From NCBI RefSeq assembly GCF_013404075.1, contig NZ_JACBJQ010000008.1:106803-170802 (forward strand): a stretch of DNA of 64,000 bases, in the 5' to 3' direction. Under the pieces are notes generated by a model, which saw only the letters and a list, made by a program, of their open reading frames with translations, searched no databases and was not told the origin of the DNA. Shown here piece after piece: positions 1 to 7,459 of this stretch (its first letter is position 1; the number at the start of each line of letters is the position of its first letter). Source of the stretch: Mycolicibacterium vinylchloridicum (GTDB lineage: Bacteria > Actinomycetota > Actinomycetes > Mycobacteriales > Mycobacteriaceae). The translations under genes were made by a program, and so were the position numbers.

Positions 1-485
1 GCGTGCAATCCCCCACTGGCCCAGAGCTTCTGACCGTCGACGATGAACGTATCGCCGTCGCGGCGCGCCGTGGTGCGCAGACTGGCCAGGTCGGAACCGG
101 CCTCGGGTTCTGAGAATCCCTGCACCCAGACCTCGCCGTCGAGAATCGCGGGGAGGTGACGCTGCCGCTGCTCGTCGGTGCCGGCGACCAACAAGGTGGA
201 CGCCGCGTGGTGGATGCCGACGAACGCCAGCACCAGCCGTGGCGCATCGTGGGCGGCCAGCTCGGAATACAGCACGATCTGCTCGTCCACCGGCATTCCG
301 CCGCCCCACTCGGCCGGCCAGTGCGGCACCGCGAATCCGGCGGCATGCAGCTGCGCGAACCAGTCCTTCTGAAATGCGACGAATTCAGTTTCGCTGGCAC
401 CGGTTTGGGTCGCTCGCCAGTCGGTGGGTACGTGGACGTCACACCACTGGCGAACCCGCTCGCGAAACTCGTCCAGGTTCGTCAT
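1..485 (-). CDS. Acyl-CoA dehydrogenase, N-terminal part (cut by window edge)
   Basis: This leftward reading frame starts at the ATG at 485 and stays open to the window edge, so only about 160 residues are visible. The protein contains the acyl-CoA dehydrogenase stretch VQGFSEPEAGSDLASLRTTA followed by DGQKLWASGG, the FAD and substrate-binding core of the family. It would oxidise an acyl-CoA thioester to the 2-enoyl-CoA. Its ATG overlaps the TGA of the upstream oxidoreductase gene (bases 482-485), so it is the last visible member of a tightly coupled operon that already contains a large and small dehydrogenase pair. The C-terminal half, including the catalytic base, is not visible, and substrate specificity cannot be read. 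Confidence 0.9.
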   Translation of the reverse strand, partial: MTNLDEFRERVRQWCDVHVPTDWRATQTGASETEFVAFQKDWFAQLHAAGFAVPHWPAEWGGGMPVDEQIVLYSELAAHDAPRLVLAFVGIHHAASTLLVAGTDEQRQRHLPAILDGEVWVQGFSEPEAGSDLASLRTTARRDGDTFIVDGQKLWASGGLH

Positions 486-1399
486 GACGCCGCCCGCAGC
501 CGGTCCATCGTGTGAGCCACTGCCACACCGTCGTCGAACGACGGAGCGATCTGCCTGCCGGTCCGTACCGCCTCGACGACCTCGCCGAGGAACGACGACA
601 GCGCAGGAGGCGGCGACCGCCGTGGCGCAGGCGGAAATTCGAACGTCTGTGGCTGCTCGCCGGGCCGATACACCACCATCGTCGTATCGGCGGTCAACTC
701 AACGGAGCCGGCACTGCCGAGCAGCGTCGCGCGTGGTGCCAGCGGAACCGCTCCGGCGAAGCCGGTGTCGTGGGCGGCGGTGCAGCCGTTGGCCATCCGG
801 AACCATGCCGAGTACGCGTCCTCGGCGGTGGCCTCCGGCGGCGACCCGTCGATGCGGGTCACCCCACCGCAGTCGGCCACCTCACTGTTGAACAACCATC
901 GCGTGAAGTCGATGAGGTGGGAGCCATAGGCGCCGATCCAGCCGCCACCACGCTCGCGGTCGTTGATCCAGCCGTACGGGCGCCCCCGCAGTCCGTTTCC
1001 GTAGAACGTCCAGTTCACATGCGCCGGCGTACCGATCGTCCCGTCGTCGGCCAGCGCCTTGAGCCTGGCCCAGGCCTCGTTGAAGCGGAACTCGAAGTTC
1101 AGAAAGTGCAGTACCCCGGCGTCCCGCGCGCGGTCCCGCATCGCCTCGGCCTCGGCAGCGTTGCGGCCGAACGGTTTGTCACACAGCACCGGGTGCCCGT
1201 GATCGATCGCGGCGTTCACATGACCGACGTGCATGAACGGCGGCGAATGAACCGACACCAAGTCGATCTCGGACGCCAGGGCGGCCGTCACTGCCGCATC
1301 GTCACGCGGACTGATCACCTCGACATCGAGGCCGAGGCTCTCGTACACCGGTGCAGCGGCGTGCTTGCCGAATCCGGTGCCGATCACGACGACCCTCAT
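482..1399 (-). CDS. Gfo/Idh/MocA-family NAD(P)-dependent oxidoreductase
   Basis: A 305-residue protein. The start is set at the ATG at 1399, where the Rossmann fold begins (VVVIGTGFGKHAA) and where the codon overlaps the stop of the upstream gene (ATGA). The reading frame is open further upstream, but that would overlap the neighbour by over 160 bases. The family signature CDKPFG (variant of EKP) sits near residue 93 and a His-containing C-terminal segment (GSHLIDFTRW) follows, as in glucose-fructose oxidoreductase-type dehydrogenases. These enzymes oxidise or reduce hydroxyl or keto groups on sugars, inositols and other small molecules. Between two acyl-CoA dehydrogenase genes, it may act on a cyclic alcohol or ketone intermediate; that role is inference. 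Confidence 0.85.
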   Translation of the reverse strand: MRVVVIGTGFGKHAAAPVYESLGLDVEVISPRDDAAVTAALASEIDLVSVHSPPFMHVGHVNAAIDHGHPVLCDKPFGRNAAEAEAMRDRARDAGVLHFLNFEFRFNEAWARLKALADDGTIGTPAHVNWTFYGNGLRGRPYGWINDRERGGGWIGAYGSHLIDFTRWLFNSEVADCGGVTRIDGSPPEATAEDAYSAWFRMANGCTAAHDTGFAGAVPLAPRATLLGSAGSVELTADTTMVVYRPGEQPQTFEFPPAPRRSPPPALSSFLGEVVEAVRTGRQIAPSFDDGVAVAHTMDRLRAAS

Positions 1400-2313
1400 C
1401 CGAACAGTCCTCTCAGCCCGGCCCCGCCGACTCTGCGGGTCAACAGATCGCGCGTAGCGGACAGGCCGAAAGGCAGGCGCCGCAGTGGCTGGCTGTAGCG
1501 CGAGAGCCACGACAGGGTCGTCTCGTTGCAGAATCCGACCGCGCCGTGGAGTTGGTGGCACACCCGGAACACGATCTCGGCCGCTTCGATCGCCGACATC
1601 CGCAGGGCGAGAGCATCTTCGAGTGCGTCCGCACTGCCGGTCCCGACGCTCCAGAGCGTGTACTTGGCGAGAATGTCCAATCCGCTGCGCTCGACCTCGG
1701 CGTCGGTGAGCTGGAACTGCACGCCCTGAAAGGCAGACAGCGTCTGGCCGAACTGCTTACGCAGGCGCACGTGTGCGACCGTCAACTCGATCGCGCGATC
1801 CAGCATGCCGAGCAGCGTCCAACACTGCAACGTCAGCACCAGCGCGACATCCCCCGTGCCGTTCTCGTCGATCGGCGACAGCTGCAGCTCGGTCACGAAC
1901 GCCGGGCCATTCGCGCCATGGCCGGTCACGTGGGACCGCACACCATCCAGCGTTACGGCAGCCCAACGGGTTTCAAGTTCGCCGATGGCGGCCGAGGCTC
2001 TGATGTCCGAGACGACCACCAGGCCGTCCACGTCGAGGTCGGTGGGAGCGGCCAAGCGCTCGGCCACCGGGTAGGGCACTGCCCAGTAGCCCGCGCTCCG
2101 GCACAGCGCCGCGGCCGCTTCTAATCCGTCGGCATCGGTGCGCGGGTCGAGTTCCCATGCGCCCAGGCCCGCCAGGACCGGGCCGACCAGTGACTCCCTG
2201 CTGTCGGGTTTGGCTTCGGCCTGCTGTACCAGGCTGTCGCCCCCGGCGGCCTCAAGGGCCCGAAGGGCTTCGCGGCCGAACTCTTTCGCATCCTCGGAGA
2301 TGTCCAGAATCAC
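1396..2313 (-). CDS. Acyl-CoA dehydrogenase, small (FadE-type) subunit
   Basis: A 305-residue protein. The GTG at 2313 is chosen because it overlaps the TGA of the upstream dehydrogenase (GTGA) and the family N-terminus (ILDISEDAKEFGREAL) starts there; an open frame upstream lies wholly inside the neighbour. The C-terminal half carries the helical dehydrogenase domain with RKQFGQTLSAFQGVQFQLTD and HQLHGAVGFCNETTLSWLSR. The length is well below the usual 380-400 residues. Actinobacteria that degrade steroids and polycyclic acids use heteromeric acyl-CoA dehydrogenases formed by two different adjacent subunits, and this gene directly follows a 385-residue partner. I infer a large/small heteromer acting on a bulky CoA ester. 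Confidence 0.85.
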   Translation of the reverse strand: MILDISEDAKEFGREALRALEAAGGDSLVQQAEAKPDSRESLVGPVLAGLGAWELDPRTDADGLEAAAALCRSAGYWAVPYPVAERLAAPTDLDVDGLVVVSDIRASAAIGELETRWAAVTLDGVRSHVTGHGANGPAFVTELQLSPIDENGTGDVALVLTLQCWTLLGMLDRAIELTVAHVRLRKQFGQTLSAFQGVQFQLTDAEVERSGLDILAKYTLWSVGTGSADALEDALALRMSAIEAAEIVFRVCHQLHGAVGFCNETTLSWLSRYSQPLRRLPFGLSATRDLLTRRVGGAGLRGLFG

Positions 2314-3467
2314 TTGGCACCTGCCAGCAGAGCGCGCGACAGCAGGATTCGTTGCATCTCGATGCTGCCAGACGAGACCGTCGAGGCCTGCGAGTATTTC
2401 CAGTGATCCTCGACCTCGTCGAGAAACCACTTCGCCCGCGGATCCTCGTGTGACACCGCGGCGGCGATGTCCATCAACACCTCGGCGCTGTCCTGATCGA
2501 GCTTGGTGACCGCGATCCGGTAGGCGGCGGCGTCGCCGGGGCGAACCTGCCCGGTGTTCTGGAGTTCCACGATCCGGTAGGCCATCAACCGCGCACGACG
2601 GCAGTGCGTCAACATCCGGACCCACCGGCCACGCAGTTCGGCAGGCACTTGGTCCCACCGGTCGCCGAGCACCGCAGGCGCCGCGGCAAGCAGCCGCTCA
2701 CACCGCGCGTAGCGGGCGATCCCGACCCGCTCGAACGAGGTGACCTCAGCCACGATCGACCAGCCGTCGTCGACTGTGCCGAGCACGTCGGCCTCGGTGA
2801 CCCGCACGTCGTCGAAAAACACCTCGTTGAGATGATGCGGGCCCAACATGGTGCGGATGGGTCGCACCTGGATCGCCGGATCGTCCATCGGGACAAGGAA
2901 GATCGTCAGGCCCTGTTGTTTCTTCTCGCCTTTTGTGGTCCGGGCGAGCAGGAAACACCACTGCGCCATGGTCGCGTAGGACGTCCAGATCTTCTGACCG
3001 TTCACCAACCAGCCGTCACCATCGCGGCGGGCGGTGGTGCGCAACGACGCCAGATCGCTTCCTGCCTCAGGTTCGGAGAAGCCCTGACACCAGATCACGT
3101 CGCCATTCGCGATGGACGGCAGATGCTTGCGCTTCTGGGATTCGGTGCCGTGCCGCATGATGATGGGCCCCACCCAGTTGACCCCCATGTACTGGGCGCC
3201 ACGGGGCTCGTGGTGAGCCCACATCTCCTCGCGGACCACGGTCTGTTCCCACACCGAGACGCCGCGACCACCGAACTCCTCCGGCCAGGCCGGGCAGAGC
3301 AGCTCCCGTTCCGCCAGTGTGCGGCAGAACTGTTGCGCCACTTCCAGATCCGCGGGGTTGTCGGTGAACGCCCCGAGAAAGTCCTCGGGAATATGCTCGT
3401 TCACCAGCTCACGCAGCTGGGAGCGCAGCGCACTCGCCTCTGGTGCGAACTCGAAGTTCAGGTTCAT
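2310..3467 (-). CDS. Acyl-CoA dehydrogenase, large (FadE-type) subunit
   Basis: A 385-residue protein starting at the ATG at 3467, which overlaps the stop of the CoA-transferase gene (ATGA). It shows the full acyl-CoA dehydrogenase order: an N-terminal helical domain, the beta-domain motif WCQGFSEPEAGSDLASLR with DGWLVNGQKIWTSYA near residues 130-170, and the C-terminal helical domain ending in SSGSIEMQRILLSRALLAG. The family transfers hydride to FAD and passes electrons to ETF. The next gene encodes a shorter homologue, so the two probably form a heteromer. The position behind a CoA-transferase suggests oxidation of a freshly made CoA ester in a beta-oxidation-like sequence. Specific substrate unknown. 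Confidence 0.92.
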   Translation of the reverse strand: MNLNFEFAPEASALRSQLRELVNEHIPEDFLGAFTDNPADLEVAQQFCRTLAERELLCPAWPEEFGGRGVSVWEQTVVREEMWAHHEPRGAQYMGVNWVGPIIMRHGTESQKRKHLPSIANGDVIWCQGFSEPEAGSDLASLRTTARRDGDGWLVNGQKIWTSYATMAQWCFLLARTTKGEKKQQGLTIFLVPMDDPAIQVRPIRTMLGPHHLNEVFFDDVRVTEADVLGTVDDGWSIVAEVTSFERVGIARYARCERLLAAAPAVLGDRWDQVPAELRGRWVRMLTHCRRARLMAYRIVELQNTGQVRPGDAAAYRIAVTKLDQDSAEVLMDIAAAVSHEDPRAKWFLDEVEDHWKYSQASTVSSGSIEMQRILLSRALLAGAK

Positions 3468-4621
3468 GCGCTCTCCACCTCCGCCAGTCCCAACTCGGCA
3501 AGGACCGCAGCGGTATCGGCTCCGAGTTCGGGGGTGGGCCCGGCGATGCGGCCCGGGGTGCGAGAGAACCACGTCGGCACGCCCGGCAACCGCACCGGGC
3601 CGTGCGGGGTCGGCACCGTCTCGAAAAAGCCGACGGCATTGAGCTGTTCGTTGTCGAACAGTGCCTGCGGCGTGTTCAGCGGTGCGGCCGGGATCTCTAG
3701 CTCCACGAACAATGTCAGCCACTCCTCGGTGGTGCGTTCGGTCATGGTCTGGGCCACCAGCGAGTACACGGTGTCGATCTCGGCGGCACGAGCCGCCAGG
3801 GTCGCGTAGCGCTCGGTGTTCCAGGCCGGCTGGACGGCGTCGATGAAGCTCGCCCAATGCCGGTCGTTGTAGATCAGCGCCGAGATGTAGCCGTCCTTGG
3901 TCCGATACGGTTTGCGGTTGGGGGCCACGGTCCGGTGGTACATCGCCGGCCCGAGCGGCGGGTCGAACATCGCGCCGTTCGCGTGCTCGACGAGCATGAA
4001 CGAGGCCATCGTCTCGAACATCGCGACCTCGACCTCCTGCCCCTCACCGGTGCGTTCGCGGTGAAAGAGCGCCATTGTCGTGGCGTACACCGCCGTCAGC
4101 CCGGCGACCTTGTCGGCGACGATCGTCGCGACATAGTTGGCCTCGCCGGTCAATTCGGCTTGCACGGCGGGCAGACCGCACTCAGCCTGGATGGTGTCGT
4201 CGTAGGCGGGGCGGTCGCGTTCGGGCCCGCGCCTGCCGTAGCCGTAGCAGTTGGTGTAGACGATCGACGGGTTGATGGCGGCGACGTCGTCGTAGCCGAA
4301 TCCGAGTTTGTTGATCGCCTTGGCGCGCATCGAGTGGATGAACACGTCGGCGCCGGCGATCAGCGCGCGCAGCGCTGCCGTTCCTTCGTCGGATCGCAGA
4401 TCGAGTACGACACTGCGCTTTCCGCGATTGACGTTGACGAACACACCGCTGAGGCCCGGGGCCGGTCCCACCGAGACATAGCGGGTGTCGTCGCCGGCGG
4501 GCGGCTCGACCTTGATGACGTCGGCGCCCATGTCCGCCATGATCTGCGTGCAGTACGGGCCCATCACCATCGCGGTGAGGTCGATGACGCGAACCCCCGC
4601 CAGGGGGCCGGTGCTGGTCAT
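3464..4621 (-). CDS. Class III CoA-transferase (CaiB/BaiF family)
   Basis: A 385-residue protein, a normal size for the family, starting at the ATG at 4621 that overlaps the stop of the SDR gene upstream. The N-terminus has the family pattern GPLAGVRVIDLTAMVMGPYC followed by MADMGADVIKVEPPAGDDTR. The region PAYDDTIQAECGLPAVQ is where the catalytic aspartate of this family lies. These enzymes move CoA between carboxylic acids by a ping-pong mechanism; some relatives act as racemases or lyases on CoA esters. In this operon it would supply or recycle the CoA ester oxidised by the two dehydrogenases downstream. The donor and acceptor acids cannot be read. Confidence 0.9.
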   Translation of the reverse strand: MTSTGPLAGVRVIDLTAMVMGPYCTQIMADMGADVIKVEPPAGDDTRYVSVGPAPGLSGVFVNVNRGKRSVVLDLRSDEGTAALRALIAGADVFIHSMRAKAINKLGFGYDDVAAINPSIVYTNCYGYGRRGPERDRPAYDDTIQAECGLPAVQAELTGEANYVATIVADKVAGLTAVYATTMALFHRERTGEGQEVEVAMFETMASFMLVEHANGAMFDPPLGPAMYHRTVAPNRKPYRTKDGYISALIYNDRHWASFIDAVQPAWNTERYATLAARAAEIDTVYSLVAQTMTERTTEEWLTLFVELEIPAAPLNTPQALFDNEQLNAVGFFETVPTPHGPVRLPGVPTWFSRTPGRIAGPTPELGADTAAVLAELGLAEVESA

Positions 4622-5532
4622 TGCGTGCCCTTTGCCATGGCGAAGCTGTGACCGATGTGTGCGCCGTGTCCGTCCGGCACGACCGGGAACACGAGCGGGT
4701 TACTGATGTCGCGGATCTCGTCGATGCGGGCGCCGACCGCGTCGACGGTCCACGCGGGCTGGTAGACACCGGCGGACTCCACCACGACGATCCGGGCCAC
4801 CCGGCCCGCGATCGCGGTGAGGATCTCCCCTGTGATCGAACAAGATTCGTGGGCCAGCCAGCCGACGACCGGGGCGACCAGGTCGGCGCCCATGGGCGGG
4901 TACGCCGAGGTATCCAGCCCCTCCGCCATCCTGGTCACCGCCGCCGGGACGATGACGTTGCAGCGCACCCCGTGCTCTGCGCCCTCGAGCGCGACGACAT
5001 TCGACAGCCCGGTGATCCCGGCCTTGGCGGCCGCGTAGTTCGCCACCGCGTGGTTGCCGTACACCCCGCCGATCGACGACGTCAACACCACCCGGCCGTA
5101 GCCGGCTTGGCACATCACCGGAAAGGCCGCCCGCACAACATGAAAAGCGCCGCGCAGATGGACGTCGAGCACCGCGTCGAAATCCTCGGCCGTCATCTCG
5201 GTCAGGGGTGCGCGCCGGACGATCCCGGCATTGTGGATCAGCACGTCGATGCGGCCGTAGTGCCGCGTCGCAGCCCCGATGATGGCCTGACCGCCGACCG
5301 CGGTGGCCACCGACTCGGTCGAGGCGACAGCGTCCCCACCCGCGGCGGTGATCTCGTCAACCACCTGCTGGGCCGGTCCGGCGTCGTCCCCCTCGCCGGT
5401 CAGCGCCCCGCCCGGATCGTTGACCACGACCTTGGCCCCGAGCCGCGCAAGCAGTAACGCGTACTCGCGTCCGAGCCCCCGGCCGGCTCCGGTGACGACG
5501 GCGACGCGATCGTCGAATCGTGCGTGCGCCAT
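4618..5532 (-). CDS. Short-chain dehydrogenase/reductase
   Basis: A 304-residue SDR. It has the cofactor loop GAGRGLG near residue 16, the NAG motif (IHNAGIV), a catalytic Ser in TSSIGG and YAAAKAG with the Tyr-x3-Lys pair. The N-terminal style (GRGLGREYALLLARLGAKVVVND) resembles the dehydrogenase domain of multifunctional peroxisomal beta-oxidation enzymes, which oxidise 3-hydroxyacyl-CoA. About 40 extra residues follow the core fold. The gene abuts the monooxygenase gene (stop at 5533-5535, start at 5532) and overlaps the CoA-transferase by 4 bases, so it is translated as part of the same unit. A 3-hydroxyacyl-CoA or ring-alcohol dehydrogenase role is inferred. Confidence 0.9.
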   Translation of the reverse strand: MAHARFDDRVAVVTGAGRGLGREYALLLARLGAKVVVNDPGGALTGEGDDAGPAQQVVDEITAAGGDAVASTESVATAVGGQAIIGAATRHYGRIDVLIHNAGIVRRAPLTEMTAEDFDAVLDVHLRGAFHVVRAAFPVMCQAGYGRVVLTSSIGGVYGNHAVANYAAAKAGITGLSNVVALEGAEHGVRCNVIVPAAVTRMAEGLDTSAYPPMGADLVAPVVGWLAHESCSITGEILTAIAGRVARIVVVESAGVYQPAWTVDAVGARIDEIRDISNPLVFPVVPDGHGAHIGHSFAMAKGTQ

Positions 5533-7392
5533 CTAGTTTCCGAGTTCCAGGCCGTCGAGATGGCCGGTGGCCCGCCACTGCGCGATGAGATCGTCGAATG
5601 CGTAGAAGCCGGGTGAGTAGAAGTCGCCGAGGAACGACCCGTTGCCTTCCGCGCCTCCGCGACCCTCGTTGTTGTAATAGCCTGGCGTGCAGGACAGTTC
5701 GAACGCCGAGTTGTCGATCGCGAGTTCGCGGACAGTCGCGACCCAGGCGTCTTGGCCGTCCTGGCTCGGTTCGACGGTCGTCGCACCGCGATTCTGCGCC
5801 TCGGCGATGATGTAGGCGATGTGGCGGGCCTGCTGCTCGAACATCGCGGTGGTGTTGGCCGACACGCCGCCCTGGATGAACCCCATGAAGAACTGGTTGG
5901 GGAAGCCGCGGCTGGTCATGCCGTGCAGCGTCTTGTAATCGTCGTGCCAATAGTCGAAGAGCGACAGCCCGTCACGGCCCACGATCTCCTCGATCGCGAA
6001 CCGGCGGCTGAGCTCGGTGGAGATCTCGAAACCGCTGGCGAAGATCACGCAGTCGACCTCGTATTCGACACCGTCGGCGACGATGCCCTTCTCGGTCAGC
6101 CGTTCCACCCCCTTGGTCGCCGACACGTCCACCAGCGTCACGTTGGGACGGTTGAACGTGGCCAGATAGTGCTCGCTGGACGTCGGCCGCTTGCACATGA
6201 AGCGGTAGTAGGGCTTGAGCGCCTCGGCGGTGACCGGATCGGAGACGATCTCGGCGACGCGGCGACGCAGCCGTTCCATGATCTTGTAGTCCTCTTCCTC
6301 ACGGAAGGCCATGATCTGCTCGATGCTCACCGACGCGGGATCCGGGCTGGCGGCGATGCGCGCGGTCAGGTTGCGTCCGAGCTCGGTCCAGAAGTCGCAG
6401 ACCAGATCCGGTTCGCCGAACACCACGCCGACGAACGGCGACCAGTTGTGGAAGTTGCGTTTGCGCTCTTCCTGCCAACCCGGCTGCAGCGACGCGGCCC
6501 AGTCCGGATCGGTGGCCGGATTGGACCGCGCGTCCACCGACGACGGGGTGCGCTGAAAGACGAAGAGGTGCTGGGCATCCCGGCCCAGATGCGGAACCAG
6601 CTGAATACCGGTGGCGCCGGTGCCGACCAGGGCGACGCGCTTGTCGGCGAGCTTGTGCAGGCCGCCGTCGGCGTCACCGCCGGTGTAGTCGTAATCCCAT
6701 CGCGCGGAATGGAACACGTGCCCGCCGGCAGCCTTGTAGTCTTTGATCCCGGGGATCCCGGGGAACTTCGGCCGGTTGTACGAACCCTGCGCCATCACGA
6801 CGAATCTGGCGTGGATGTCGTCGCCCCGATCGGTGCTGATATTCCAGCGTTGCGTCTCGTCCGCCCAGCGCAGTTCGCGCACCTGAGTGGAGAACAACGC
6901 CCCGTCATACAGACCGAAGTGCTTGCCGATGTTGCGGCAGTGGCCCAGGATCTCGGCGCCGTCGGCGAACTTCTTCGACGGCATGAAACCCAGCTCTTCG
7001 AGCAGCGGGATGTAGCAGTAGGCGTCGTTGTCGCACTGGATCCCCGGGAACCGGTTCCAGTACCAGACCCCGCCGAAGTCACCGGCCATCTCGATGACCC
7101 GGATACCCTCGACACCGGCCTTCTTCAGGTACGCACCGGCCAGCAGCCCGGCGAAACCTCCGCCGAGCACCACGACGTCGACGTCCTCGGCGATCGGATC
7201 ACGTGGCGTCACAGTGGTATACGGATCGACCTCGTAGGAATCCGCGTACTCCCCCTCGAGCTCCAGGTATTGCGCGGAACCCTCGGGTCGCAGCCGCTTC
7301 TCCCGCTCGACGCGGTACTTCTCCCGCAGCGCATCGATATCGATGTCCTGTGGGACATCGGTGGGCCCGCAGAGATTTTCCGGGGTCACCAT
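5533..7392 (-). CDS. Flavin-containing monooxygenase, Baeyer-Villiger type
   Basis: A 619-residue flavoprotein starting at the ATG at 7392 with AGGAGA upstream. It has a FAD-binding Rossmann motif (VVVLGGGFAGLLAG, residues 73-86), the BVMO-typical YWNRFPGIQCDNDAYCY stretch (111-127), and a second nucleotide-binding motif VGTGATG (256-262) for NADPH. The Baeyer-Villiger fingerprint FxGxxxHxxxW appears as G224-x3-H228-x3-W232, but the leading Phe is replaced by Ala222. Cyclohexanone and steroid monooxygenases of this group insert oxygen next to a ketone to make an ester or lactone, opening rings after hydrolysis. No esterase or lactonase follows in the operon. The N-terminal 70-residue extension is common in cycloalkanone-type BVMOs. 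Confidence 0.9.
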   Translation of the reverse strand: MVTPENLCGPTDVPQDIDIDALREKYRVEREKRLRPEGSAQYLELEGEYADSYEVDPYTTVTPRDPIAEDVDVVVLGGGFAGLLAGAYLKKAGVEGIRVIEMAGDFGGVWYWNRFPGIQCDNDAYCYIPLLEELGFMPSKKFADGAEILGHCRNIGKHFGLYDGALFSTQVRELRWADETQRWNISTDRGDDIHARFVVMAQGSYNRPKFPGIPGIKDYKAAGGHVFHSARWDYDYTGGDADGGLHKLADKRVALVGTGATGIQLVPHLGRDAQHLFVFQRTPSSVDARSNPATDPDWAASLQPGWQEERKRNFHNWSPFVGVVFGEPDLVCDFWTELGRNLTARIAASPDPASVSIEQIMAFREEEDYKIMERLRRRVAEIVSDPVTAEALKPYYRFMCKRPTSSEHYLATFNRPNVTLVDVSATKGVERLTEKGIVADGVEYEVDCVIFASGFEISTELSRRFAIEEIVGRDGLSLFDYWHDDYKTLHGMTSRGFPNQFFMGFIQGGVSANTTAMFEQQARHIAYIIAEAQNRGATTVEPSQDGQDAWVATVRELAIDNSAFELSCTPGYYNNEGRGGAEGNGSFLGDFYSPGFYAFDDLIAQWRATGHLDGLELGN

Positions 7393-7409
7393 ACGTTCTC
7401 CTCACTTGT

Positions 7410-7458
7410 GATTTCGGCGCGATTTCGTTCGCTCAGCGACGGTTATCGCGCCGAAATC
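7410..7458. repeat. Long perfect inverted repeat between two operon genes (hairpin)
   Basis: Bases 7410-7423 (GATTTCGGCGCGAT) and 7445-7458 (ATCGCGCCGAAATC) are a perfect 14-base inverted repeat. The intervening 21 bases can extend the stem with a shorter CGT-CGCT/AGCG-ACG pairing that has one bulged base. The hairpin lies just after the stop of the Rieske gene and 18 bases before the start of the BVMO gene. It could be an intra-operon terminator/attenuator or an mRNA-stabilising stem; no clear T-tract follows on either strand. Confidence 0.75.
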
Positions 7459-7459
7459 G

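Noticed and set aside
1351..2124. Plus-strand frame opposite the small acyl-CoA dehydrogenase
   Set aside because: Antisense shadow; composition and domains belong to the minus-strand gene.
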